From Opitutia bacterium (GTDB lineage: Bacteria; Verrucomicrobiota; Verrucomicrobiia; Opitutales; Opitutaceae), in assembly GCA_947474365.1 (NCBI GenBank), contig CANJIU010000002.1, positions 62,001 to 126,000 of the forward strand: a stretch of 64,000 nt of DNA. The letters run 5' to 3'. The position numbers and the translations under genes were made by a program. The notes beneath the pieces were generated by a model. It worked only from the letters and a program-made list of their open reading frames with translations. It did not search any database and was not told where the DNA came from. This document shows positions 27,444 through 37,400 of the stretch, in pieces. Each line of letters opens with the position of its first letter. Position 1 is the first letter of the stretch.

Positions 27444-29792
27444 TCAGTCGCGGAAGGCTTGCAGCTCGGCACAGGAAGAAAAGGCCTGATTCGGGCGGTC
27501 GCCGGAGGCGGGCACGCCGACGACGCGCACGGCCGCAACCGTTACCGGCTCGGGCAGGCGGAGCGCATAAGGTTGGCCGGCCGTGACCCGCTTCTTGTCC
27601 CTGGCGGTGGCGACGGGGTATTCGGTCAATTCACCGACTGTCTCCCACGCGGCGCCGGCGGTGCGTTGGACCTGCACCTTGGGTCGGCCGACGAACCACC
27701 CGCCATCGTGGAAGGTGCGGCCCTGAACGAAGGCGATGCGACGAATCGCGGTGAGCTCGGGCAAGGTGATGGCATACCAGTCCTCCGCGGCCGGTTTCCC
27801 ATCGAAAGTCACCACAAAGGACTCGGAATCCTCATCGTTGATCGATCCCGATTGGTTGCCCGGGCGCGAGCGGCTCTCCGTCCCCTCGATGGCGGCGTTG
27901 GCACTCGGCTGGCCGGCGAGCGGAAGCCAGACCTTGTAGCGGGCGGAGGTGCTGCCGGCATCGGCAAAGGGCACCATTTGGGTGGTAAACGGGGCGTCGC
28001 CTTTTCGCGTGGTCGCGTTGACGCGGAAAAGCTGGGCGCCGGCCCAGGTCTTCCACTCGTTGGTGGCGGGCTGCGGGGTAAACCCGAGCGTGACGGGATC
28101 GGCCCGGAGGAGGGCACAGCGGTTGAACGGTTTGTCGGACCCGGCCAACAGCGCCTCGTCGAGCGCGAGCACGAGCGGACCGTAGGCTACGGCGGCCCTG
28201 CCGAGGTTCAGGTGATCGCCCGCAATCACGCGCGGCTCGAGTTTCAGCGTCAGCTCGACGGCGTCGCCCGATTTCCACCTACGGCGCAACACGGTGTAGC
28301 CATCTGGCCCGGGCGAGGCCGTCGGCCACGGGACGAGCGTCTTTTCGCGACACCAGGAGGGAATGCGGAGCTTGAGGGAGAATTCCCGGCTCGTCTCCGG
28401 AATGAGGGTGATCCGGATATGCCCATCCCCTGGGTAGAGTGTGTCGATCTTCACAGTGACTAGCGTGCCGTCGCGCAACGGGAGACGCGCCGTACCGGCG
28501 TCGAAGAGATTGACCACGACGCCCTCGGCATCGGTGGAGAGGGCAAACGTCGGCAGCAGGGCGATGCCTCGGGGTCCGCTCGAAAGGCAGCAATGTCCGT
28601 CGAGCGTGCTGCTGTAGGGTTTCACGCCCTCCATCTGCACGTAGTAGCCCCAAGCGGTGCCGTCGGGCTTTTGCGCGCCGAGCAATTGATTGAGGGCGAC
28701 GTGCTCCAGCTGCTCCGCAAAGCGCGCTTCGCCGGTGAGGCGCAGGAGTTGGGCGTTGAACTGGAGCCAGGTGACGGTGACGCAGGTTTCGCCGACGTTG
28801 GCGACGTTGGGCAGATCGTAGTCGTCGTGGAAGAGTTCGCGGTAGCTCGCGGCGCCGGTGACGTAGAGGCGGCGATCGACGATGTCCTGCCAGGCGTTGA
28901 GGCAGGCCTGGAGAAGGTCGGGCTGGCCGATGGTGCGGTGGAGTTCCAAGGCGCCGTTGAGGCAGGAGAGCATTTCGTAGGCCTTGCCGTTGCCAACCTG
29001 GTCGACGCGCTTCTGCGCAAGGAGGGTCGAAACGATGTGTGGACCCGTTGGCTGCTCCCAGGCGCGGAGGATGTAGCGGCAGAAATCAAGGTAGCGCGGC
29101 TCGCCGGTGAGTCGATAGAGCAGCACCATCGGCTCAAGGACGCTGGAGGAGGCCATGCCCACATGCTGGGCGCCGGCCGTGAGGAGATCGCGTTGGCCGG
29201 GGCCATCACCGAAGGTCTGGCACAGCAGATCCGCCATGCGCCGGCAGGTCGGCAACGCCGCGAGGTTGCCGGTGTAGCGCATGTAGGTGATCAGGCCGAT
29301 GAGGTTGTATTTGTGCGCCCAGACGTCCCACGCGGTCCAACGATCCTTCGCGAGGTAGGTGCCGAGGTAGCCGTCGGCGAGCTGGCATTGGACGAGGCTG
29401 GCCGCGGTGGCGTCGAGCTTGGTGCGGAGCGCGGGATCACCGGTATTGACCCAGGCGAGGGTGGCGGCGTGCAGCCATTTGCCGACGTGTTCGCCATCCC
29501 AAGTCTGGCGGCCGGGGCGCTGGCGGTAACCCTCCAGCAGGCGGTCGGTGTCGATTCGGGTGAGGCGATTGGCTTCGTTGGCGGCAATGCGCGTGCCGAG
29601 CCAACCGGTCAGTTGGACGCGATCGGGATGCTGGAACTCCTGCCGGTCGGGGACCGCGCAGGCCACTTTCTCCGGCACCGGCACGATGGCTGCGCCGGTT
29701 GGAGTCGCCGGCGCCACAGCCGTGAGGAAGAGCGTGACAAGAGCTCCGCGCCAACGGGCCGTGGATAGGGTGCCGCGATTCCGAGTTTTCAT
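27444..29792 (-). CDS. Beta-L-arabinofuranosidase, GH127 (DUF1680)
   Basis: 782 residues with a signal peptide (about 1-35). DUF1680 layout: helical barrel with RPGRQTWDGEHVGKWLHAA and DGYLGTYLA. The residues matching the characterised GH127 active site (a Glu plus three Cys binding zinc) are present: GETCVTV with Glu335 and Cys337, and GHCCLSSGPRG with Cys401/Cys402. A beta-sandwich and a C-terminal galactose-binding-like module (WYAITLPELTAIRRIAF to the end) follow. It cleaves terminal beta-L-arabinofuranose, typical of pectin side chains or arabinosylated glycans. It stands between the PVC haem protein (135 bp upstream) and the sulfatase string. Confidence 0.92.
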   Translation of the reverse strand: MKTRNRGTLSTARWRGALVTLFLTAVAPATPTGAAIVPVPEKVACAVPDRQEFQHPDRVQLTGWLGTRIAANEANRLTRIDTDRLLEGYRQRPGRQTWDGEHVGKWLHAATLAWVNTGDPALRTKLDATAASLVQCQLADGYLGTYLAKDRWTAWDVWAHKYNLIGLITYMRYTGNLAALPTCRRMADLLCQTFGDGPGQRDLLTAGAQHVGMASSSVLEPMVLLYRLTGEPRYLDFCRYILRAWEQPTGPHIVSTLLAQKRVDQVGNGKAYEMLSCLNGALELHRTIGQPDLLQACLNAWQDIVDRRLYVTGAASYRELFHDDYDLPNVANVGETCVTVTWLQFNAQLLRLTGEARFAEQLEHVALNQLLGAQKPDGTAWGYYVQMEGVKPYSSTLDGHCCLSSGPRGIALLPTFALSTDAEGVVVNLFDAGTARLPLRDGTLVTVKIDTLYPGDGHIRITLIPETSREFSLKLRIPSWCREKTLVPWPTASPGPDGYTVLRRRWKSGDAVELTLKLEPRVIAGDHLNLGRAAVAYGPLVLALDEALLAGSDKPFNRCALLRADPVTLGFTPQPATNEWKTWAGAQLFRVNATTRKGDAPFTTQMVPFADAGSTSARYKVWLPLAGQPSANAAIEGTESRSRPGNQSGSINDEDSESFVVTFDGKPAAEDWYAITLPELTAIRRIAFVQGRTFHDGGWFVGRPKVQVQRTAGAAWETVGELTEYPVATARDKKRVTAGQPYALRLPEPVTVAAVRVVGVPASGDRPNQAFSSCAELQAFRD

Positions 29793-29927
29793 GTGCGGGC
29801 TTGGAGGTGAGTGGTGCGGGCGAAGAACGGGATGTGACGGTGGCGCCGCCGTTCCGTTTCGTGCTTCCGCACTTTGCGATCGGAGAGCGCTGCGGGAGGA
29901 TTCTCCTTTCGGGCGGTCAGGAAATTT

Positions 29928-32900
29928 TCACTTCGCGACGAAGCTGACGTCGTCCGAGCTCAGCCGCACGGCGCCAGGAGTCTCGTCATTCAGTTCCAGC
30001 ACGACCGTGTTTGCGCCGGGCTTGAGGCTCGTGGTGAAACCGGCCGCGAGTTTCACCGGCTGGCCGTTGACCCACGCGCCCGTGACCTCGCCAGTCACGG
30101 TGAATTTCGCCCGGCCGCCTTTGGCTGACTCCACTTGGGTGGCCGCGTACAGCCCACGACTGTTTTTCCGATTCGGCGCCGTTGCTTCGATCGTCTCCTT
30201 CGCGAGCGTCCCGTTGACGAGCGACAGCGCCGGCTGCCAGTCGGCGAGGGTGAAGTCGCCCGCCACCACGCGCTCGCTGCCAAGGTGGTGATTGGCGACG
30301 CGGATTAAATAAATCTTCCACATCCGCGCCACCCCGCCGCGCGCCGCGTCGTAGTCGCCTGGCTTGCCGAGCATCGAGAGAAACTTAATCAAATCGAGCC
30401 GTTCCTCCGGGAGCAACGTGTCGACGAGCCCCGCCGGCATGAGCGAGCCGACGTTCGTCCGGCGGGCGATGTTCTTGGTGGGAATGGAAACTTCCTGGTT
30501 TGCCGCGTCGCGCAGGACCACCTCCGTCTCGGTCTCGCGAGTGACCATGCCGTTGAGATCCTTGCCGTCCTTGGTGGCGATCAGGACGGAGTGGTAGCCC
30601 TCCTTGATTTTGGCGTTCGGGTAGAGCAGCGATTCCACGAGGTAATCCGGCGGCGCGCTCGCCCCGATGCTGGTGAGATCCGGACCAATTTTTCCGCCGG
30701 CGCCGCCGATCGCGTGACACGCCACGCAGGCGAGTTCGGCGCGGCGGTAGAGGTGTTCGCCGCGGGCCGCATCGCCCTTCGCGAGGGCCTCGCGCGCCAG
30801 CGCCTGCAACTCTGTCGCCGACAGCGGTGTCGAGGAAAGCGTGAGGCCCGCCTGTTTAAGGAGCACGGCAACGAGCGCCTGATGCTGGGTGCCCTCGCGC
30901 GCCGGCCGCAATCCGGCCCTCGCCACGTCGCGCGGGAGCTGCGTCTTGTCCAACGCCGCCGTCAGCCTCGCACTCACGCCGCGGATGCCCAGCAGCGCGC
31001 GCCACAGGGCCTGCGCTTGCGCCTCGTCCGTCGTCGCCTTCAGCACCGCGAGGATTTGCGGCAGGGCGCTCGGCAATTCGAGCGCGGCCAGCGTCACGAC
31101 GGCCTCGCGCCGGACGTCCAGCGGAGCACTACCACCCGCGATCTCCTGCAAACCTACGACGACCAGGCGTCCGCCGATTTCCCGCAGCGCACCAAACGCT
31201 GCCGTGCGCTCCGGTGCCGCCACCGCTGAATTCCCCGCGACCTTCAGGATTTGCGGAGCAAACGCCTCCACCTTCCACGTACCGGCGAGTCGGATCGCCG
31301 CCGTGCGCAAATTCTCCGCGTTCCCACTGAGCAGCGACGCGAGCCCGCTGGTGTCGCCCGCGGGCTTCACACCGCGCAACCGCGCCGCCTCGCCGATCGC
31401 GTTCAGGGCCCGCAACGCGACGGGCTCCGCGAAATCACCCCGCCGGGTTTGCTCAAACAACTGCTGCAGCTCCGCAGGTCCCCCGGCGGATCCGATCAAT
31501 TCGATCCACGGGCCGGAGCCTTCGCGGGCCACGCCTTGTTTTCCGATCAGCTGGCCGAGAATTTCACTCGCGAGCACGGGCTCGATCGCCTTCAACGCGA
31601 ACTCGAGCTGCCGTTCGTGACCGGCGATTCGCCACGCGCCGCTCTTCACCGCGGCGACCCACGGCTCGGCGAGTTCGTTGATCGTGAGCCAGAGCGCGTA
31701 GTCGAGAAACGCATCCATCGGGCGGTCGAGCACGGCGAGCGCGAGTTCCGCGGCGCGGACGGACTTGCGGGTGCCGAGCGCCCGCACCGCCTCGACGCGG
31801 ACGCGCGGGTGCGCATCGGCGGAGAGCTTTTCCAGCGGGCCGAGCGGTCCGTCGGCGGGCAGCGCCCGCACCGCGGCGGCGCGCACTCGTCCGTCTTGCG
31901 CCGCGAGCAGTCCGTTCAATAGCTCCGGGCGTGTCGTGTTCAGGGCCTGATAGGTCCAGAGCGCGTTCAGCCGCGCCAATTCGCTCGTCTGCGTTTTGGC
32001 CCACGAATCCAGATCGGGCAGCACGCGTGTCGCGCCGCGCTCGACGAGCACGCGCTTCGCCGCCTCCCGGTCGTAGCCGCTTGGCGAGAGCAGCCGGTCG
32101 AGCAGCGCCGGGTTCTCGAGTGTCGTGAAGTCCACCTTCTTGCCGGCGACGACGCCTTTTTGCGCGACGCGCCAGATCCGGCCGTGCGACTTGTCGCGCC
32201 GCGGGTCGCGAAAATCGACCTCGCCGTGCTGGATGATCGGGTTGCTCCAATCGGCGATGTAGAGCGCGCCGTCGGGCCCGAGCCGTGCATCGATCGGGCG
32301 AAACGTATCCGACGTCGTGCGCAGCAGGTCGGGCATCTCCTTGGTGAGATAGCCCGACGCCTGTTCGGAGATTTTAAAGTGCACGACCCGGTGAGCTCGG
32401 AAATCGGACGTCACGATGTCGCCCTGCCAGTCGGCGGGAAACAGCCGGCTGCGGATGATTTCGAGCCCGGCGAATTTCGGATAATTGCCCTCGCTCACGC
32501 TGCCCAGCAGGCGCCGCGCCGGCGCATGGGTTGAATACGTCGCCCCCGAGATGCCCCAACTGACGCCCTTGCCGCCGGCGCCGTCCGTCATGAATGACTG
32601 GCCGTAGTCATCGAATTGGTGGCCCCACGTGTTGACCCAGCCGCGGTAGAGAATTTCCATCTTTTGGTCCCGCGGATCGAAACGGAAGATGCCGCCCGCG
32701 CTGAGCCGCACGACGCCGGTCGGAGTTTCGGCGTGCGTGCGCGTGTAGACCGATTGATTCAAATAGAGGCGGCCGTCGGGGCCCCACTTCAACGTATGCA
32801 GATTGTGGTGGGTGTCCTCCGTGCCGAAGCCGCTGAGCACCGTGCGCCGCACGTCGGCCTTGCCGTCGCCGTCCGTGTCCTGGAAGTGCAGCAGCTCGGA

Positions 32901-34214
32901 ACTCTGCGCCACGTACACGCCGTCGTCGCCAGGCGTGAGGCCGGTCGGAATGAGCAGGCCGTCGGCAAACACCGTCGCCTTGTCGGCCCGCCCCGTGCCC
33001 GTCGTGTCCTCGAGCACGATGATCTTGTCGGTCGCCGCCTGGCCGGGCTCGATTTGCGGATACAGCTCCGAACTCGCGACCCACAGCCGGCCGCGCGGAT
33101 CGAAATTCATCTGGATCGGCTTGTGCAGGAGCGGATTTTCCGCCCAGAGCGTGACTTCGAAACCGTCGGCGACCGTGAACGCCGGATGCGGTTGCGGCGT
33201 GAACGTGGCGTTGACGTTGCCGACGCGGCGCGGGATTTCCGGCACGTTGGCGGGTTGCAGTCCGCGGAGCTGGGCGATGCGGTTTTCCTCGGTGGCGATG
33301 AACTCGTCGAACTTGAACACCTCGGCGGCGTTCTTGCCCTGCTCGTGTTTCCGGAAGCCGAAAATATACGCCATGTTGGCCGGCCGGGAACGGTGGAAGA
33401 ACCACTCGTTCTTCCGCAGAATCGCCTGCCGCAACGCCTCCGTCTGCACGCTGGTGCGCCAGGCTCCGCGCCGGGAATCGCCGAAGAGCTGGTCCTCGAT
33501 CACCTCGGCGATGACGCGATAGCCGTGCGGCGTGGGTTGGAGGCCGTTGTCGGTGAGTTTCGCCGCGCCGGGCACGGATGAACCGGCGGGCAGCAGATCG
33601 TAGAGCGACACGAAGCGCACGCGCCGCGCCGCCGCGATTTCCCCGACCGCTTTGGCGTAGAGCGCGAGCTGTGAATTGTGCGCCGTCGGATCGGGCCACG
33701 CCCCGCCGAGTTTTTCATGGCGGAGCGGTGAGAGTAGAACGAGCCGCGCTCCCGGCGAGACGCGCTGGATCGTGTCGAGCAGGCGTTGGTAGTCCGCCTT
33801 GAATTTCGCGAGGCCCGCCGCGCCGTCGAACGAACTCGCCATGCCGTAGCCGACGAACACGACCGTCGGCTTGGCGTCCTCGATTTGCTGCACGAGACCT
33901 TTCCAGCCCTCGTCGGCAGGCTCCTTGCTCGCTTGCAGCAAGCTCAGGCCAAACCGGGAATCGCCCGCCGGCGTGTCGCCGCTCCAGCCGAGGTTGCGAA
34001 ACGTGATCGCGCGATCCGCAAACCGGCTTGTGAGCATGACTTCGACCCAGGCCTGGTATTGTTCGCCCTCGATCATCCGGTCGCCGAGGAAGACGACGCG
34101 GTCGCCGGCACGCAGTTCGAAGGGCGGCGGAGCGGACGGTTCGGCGCCGCGAGCGGCGACGGAAAGCAAAAGGCAAATGAGCGCGAGGGCGCGGGCCGGG
34201 ATCAGGAAACGCAT
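29928..34214 (-). CDS. Giant PVC-type haem-binding protein: degenerate SGNH + beta-propeller + HEAT + cytochrome c
   Basis: 1428 residues from the ATG at 34214 (signal 1-23). Domains: an SGNH-like module (about 35-255) whose block I reads VVFLGDRM, so the catalytic Ser is Arg46; a six-bladed-propeller region as in membrane-bound dehydrogenases (about 320-700; DGFEVTLWAENPLL, NLHTLKWGPDGRLYLNQ, ARLGPDGALYIADW); HEAT-like repeats (about 720-1100); a cytochrome c domain with CVACH and a candidate axial Met in GSLMPAGLVD; and a C-terminal beta-domain. The propeller-HEAT-CxxCH architecture is characteristic of planctomycetes and verrucomicrobia. Its redox substrate is unknown, but sugar oxidation is often suggested for this family. 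Confidence 0.9.
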   Translation of the reverse strand: MRFLIPARALALICLLLSVAARGAEPSAPPPFELRAGDRVVFLGDRMIEGEQYQAWVEVMLTSRFADRAITFRNLGWSGDTPAGDSRFGLSLLQASKEPADEGWKGLVQQIEDAKPTVVFVGYGMASSFDGAAGLAKFKADYQRLLDTIQRVSPGARLVLLSPLRHEKLGGAWPDPTAHNSQLALYAKAVGEIAAARRVRFVSLYDLLPAGSSVPGAAKLTDNGLQPTPHGYRVIAEVIEDQLFGDSRRGAWRTSVQTEALRQAILRKNEWFFHRSRPANMAYIFGFRKHEQGKNAAEVFKFDEFIATEENRIAQLRGLQPANVPEIPRRVGNVNATFTPQPHPAFTVADGFEVTLWAENPLLHKPIQMNFDPRGRLWVASSELYPQIEPGQAATDKIIVLEDTTGTGRADKATVFADGLLIPTGLTPGDDGVYVAQSSELLHFQDTDGDGKADVRRTVLSGFGTEDTHHNLHTLKWGPDGRLYLNQSVYTRTHAETPTGVVRLSAGGIFRFDPRDQKMEILYRGWVNTWGHQFDDYGQSFMTDGAGGKGVSWGISGATYSTHAPARRLLGSVSEGNYPKFAGLEIIRSRLFPADWQGDIVTSDFRAHRVVHFKISEQASGYLTKEMPDLLRTTSDTFRPIDARLGPDGALYIADWSNPIIQHGEVDFRDPRRDKSHGRIWRVAQKGVVAGKKVDFTTLENPALLDRLLSPSGYDREAAKRVLVERGATRVLPDLDSWAKTQTSELARLNALWTYQALNTTRPELLNGLLAAQDGRVRAAAVRALPADGPLGPLEKLSADAHPRVRVEAVRALGTRKSVRAAELALAVLDRPMDAFLDYALWLTINELAEPWVAAVKSGAWRIAGHERQLEFALKAIEPVLASEILGQLIGKQGVAREGSGPWIELIGSAGGPAELQQLFEQTRRGDFAEPVALRALNAIGEAARLRGVKPAGDTSGLASLLSGNAENLRTAAIRLAGTWKVEAFAPQILKVAGNSAVAAPERTAAFGALREIGGRLVVVGLQEIAGGSAPLDVRREAVVTLAALELPSALPQILAVLKATTDEAQAQALWRALLGIRGVSARLTAALDKTQLPRDVARAGLRPAREGTQHQALVAVLLKQAGLTLSSTPLSATELQALAREALAKGDAARGEHLYRRAELACVACHAIGGAGGKIGPDLTSIGASAPPDYLVESLLYPNAKIKEGYHSVLIATKDGKDLNGMVTRETETEVVLRDAANQEVSIPTKNIARRTNVGSLMPAGLVDTLLPEERLDLIKFLSMLGKPGDYDAARGGVARMWKIYLIRVANHHLGSERVVAGDFTLADWQPALSLVNGTLAKETIEATAPNRKNSRGLYAATQVESAKGGRAKFTVTGEVTGAWVNGQPVKLAAGFTTSLKPGANTVVLELNDETPGAVRLSSDDVSFVAK

Positions 34215-34248
34215 GGGAGGGGAAAAGAGTTTTGAGCGATACGCCACG

Positions 34249-34350
34249 TCACGACAAGCTGACCCTCGCCTCGGAGCGCTGCGCTTTGTCGCAGCCGTTA
34301 TTCAACGCGAGGATGGCGGCGCCGACGAAGCTGCGCCGAGAGACTGGCAT
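34249..34350 (-). pseudogene. Remnant of a Tat-signal N-terminus
   Basis: The gap between the haem protein and the STN-type receptor encodes a 33-residue frame on the minus strand beginning MPVSRRSFVGAAILALNNGC and ending at a TGA at 34249. SRRSFVGAAILAL is a textbook twin-arginine signal like those of other exported proteins here, but nothing follows it before the next gene 35 bp on. It is most simply the decapitated start of a deleted Tat substrate. A genuine tiny exported peptide is possible but less likely. Confidence 0.35.
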
Positions 34351-34404
34351 TCCACTTGGGCCTGAAGTAAGAGGACAAACCGATTTCCCCAGCGCTCAGG
34401 CATC

Positions 34405-37400
34405 TCAGAAATTCAGCGTGGCGCTGAGACTCCAGTTGCGGCGCTGCTGATAGCGGTAGATGTGGAAACCCGAATCGTCGCCATCGAGGAAGAGGCGCTG
34501 GTCGTTCTCGAGGAGGTTGTTCACATTGAGCTGCACCAGCACGGTGCGTTTTTGAGCCAGGCGGAACGTGCGGCTGGCGACGGCATTCACAATCGTGTAG
34601 CCGGGCGCGAAGATCGGCGCACCATTGCGCGCCGCGCTGTAGCCGGCGACGGATTTGCCGCGGTAATTCGCACCCCCACCGATCATCAGGCCGTGCAGCC
34701 AATTCGGTCCGGACCCGAACGTGTAGGTGCTGAACGCGTTCGCGGCGTACTTGATATTCTGGAGCGGCACGTTGCCTTCGGATAGGCGGATGACGGCGTA
34801 GGTCGCGTCGACCGCGTTCAGCGCATCGCGGACGGTCGTGGCGCCGGAGACCCCAATGTTCGTCACGAGCGGTCGAGTGACGTTTTGCGTCCACAAGCCC
34901 CGGTTGGCCTCAATATAGACGGCGGAGCGCAGGAACGTGTCCGTTTGATTCACGTCGGTTTGGCTGTAGTTGGCCGAGAGCCGCCAGCGCTTGGTCGGGT
35001 TGGCAATCAGCTCCACCTCCCAGCCCTTGCCAGCGTTGGACACGGTGTCGATGGACTGCAAGTCGATGAGTTTTTCCGACCGGCCCATGGCCGACCAGAT
35101 TCCGTTAATGTAGCTTCGCAGGTTCTGATTGTTGGCGATGTTGAGCACCTGGTTTTCCCGCGTGGTCTCGTAGTGCATCACCGTGAGGTTGACCTTGCCG
35201 TCCCAGAGGGTGAGACGGACCCCGGCGTCTTCGCCTTTGCCGGCCACCGCTCCGATTGGCTGGGCATTGATGTCGAGCGCCGTCTGCGGCACAAAATTAT
35301 TGGCCCGGTTGTAGATCAGCGAGAGCCAGCGGAACGCGTGAAAGACGCCACCGGCGGTCTGCGTGGTGCCGGCGGTGGAGAGCGTCGGGGCGGACAGCAT
35401 GCTGCGCCGCAGAAACTCGCTGGTCACCGGGTCGCGCAGAATCACGGTGCCGGGGCCAAAGGCGTCCAACTCATCGCGGCGCACACCGGCGGTGACATAC
35501 AATCGGTCCTGCCACCACGAACTCTGCGACGCGACCATGCGCGTATCGGTCCGGCTGAGCGACGGCACGCTCTGGTTGGCAATCCGGCGATAGCCGGTGG
35601 TTATTCCGTTGAGGTTATTGATCGGGAAGAGCAGAGGATCATGCTGGCCGTGCCAGCGGGCGTCGGGCGTCGTGAAATCGAGGTAGGTGCGCCGCAGGAG
35701 GACGTTGTTGGCATTGGTAACGTCCAACGGATAAGTGGTCGTGCCCGGCGGCGTGATGTTCACCTCTTGCATTCCGTCCGTGTAGGAAAACGCTTCGCTG
35801 CGGCTGACCAGTCCGGCCAGGCGATGCGTCCCGAGCCACGCTGAGTGTTTGCTGAGGTCCAGCTCGTAGGCGAGGGTCGCGCGGTAGTTATTGTCCGAGC
35901 GATCCCGCCACGCGATGGCGTTGGCGCTCTCGACGAAAAACTTTCCGGCGTTCGGATTGGGCTTGCCGGCGTTGGGCGCGAGTTGGCCGTTCGGCAGCGG
36001 AAAACTGGGCAACAGGGCGTTGGCATCACCCTGGAGGTTGGCGACGTTGAAAATCAGCGGTTGCGTGTAGGTGCGGTGCTCCCACTGGCGATTATAAGCG
36101 AGCTCCGCCGTGAGCTTGCCGAAGCGTTGTTCGAGAAAGACAGAATAATTGTGGTAGGGAAAATTCACCCAGGCGCCGGGGCCGAAAACATTACTGGAGC
36201 GCGGCAGCACGGACTCATCGGTGAACGAGCGCCGAAGTTGGATGTTCGATCCGACAGGGAGCGCGTTAATCGTCTGTTGGACGCCGCGCCAAGCGGTTGG
36301 CCCGGTGATCCCAAAGGGATCGTAGGTCAGTTGGTTGGAAGCGGCCGCCTGCGTGCCGCCGACGACGGTGGTATCGTTGGGCGAGATGGGTTTTCCCGCG
36401 GCCAGCCACGCCGAGACTTTGTCGCCGGTGCGAAACGGATTCGCGACCACTTGGTGGCCCTTGCCGTATTCGGCATCGACGCGCACCTCGGTGTGCTTGA
36501 AAGGGCGATAGGTGACGCCCAACGCCCCGCTGGTGCGATCTAGATTCTCAAAGTCGCGCCACGATTTCTTCTGCTGCCGCAGACCGTTGATCCGGATGGC
36601 CAGCTGGTCGTTGACCTGACGGCCGACGTCGAAGGTGACTCGGTAGTCGTCCCAGCTGCCCACGCGCAGCCCCAGCTCGGTGATCGACTTGCCGAAGCGC
36701 GCGCGCTTGGTGGTCGTGTTCACCACGCCGCCGGGGCTGCCGGTGCCGAAGAGGATGGAGTTGGGGCCGCGGGAAAAATCGAGCCGCTCCGTGTTGAACG
36801 CGTCGCCCGAAAGCGCCCAGGGAAAAAAGTTGCGCGTGACCGTGGCGTTGACAAAGCCGCGGAGCTGCACGTTGACCTCGCGATCGCGGGCGCCCAATCC
36901 GTTCAAGTTCGTGTATTCGTTGCCGCCGTTGAGGGCGTAGGCGAGTGCGTCGTTCAGGTTCAGTGCGCCGATGTCGCGCAGGAAATCCTTCGTGAAAACG
37001 GAAATGGAGGCCGACGTGTTGCGCAGCTCCGTGTTCATGCGGCTGCCCGCCAGCGTGCTGGCCGCGGCGTAGCCGTTGTCCGCGGATTCCGAGACCTCAA
37101 AGGGCGACAAGGCGACGACTCCGCTTGATGCCGTGGGGTTGGACTGATCTTCGGCCCCGGCAGGCTTGAGGGGACCGGCGGTCTGCGCCACCGCGGAGGT
37201 CGAGGCGAGGAGCCAGCTGGCGAGGGTGGCGAAAAACGATCGGGAGGGTTTCATGGGTTCAGTTTGATGGGGAGAATCGGGTCCGGCTTCGGAAAGGGCG
37301 CGCGCGGACGGCGGAGGATCAGCGCGCGCCGGGTCTTTTTTTGGCGGGAAGGGGGCGGCGGGGTCGCGTTCGATGCTGACGATGCCACTGCGCTCATCGC

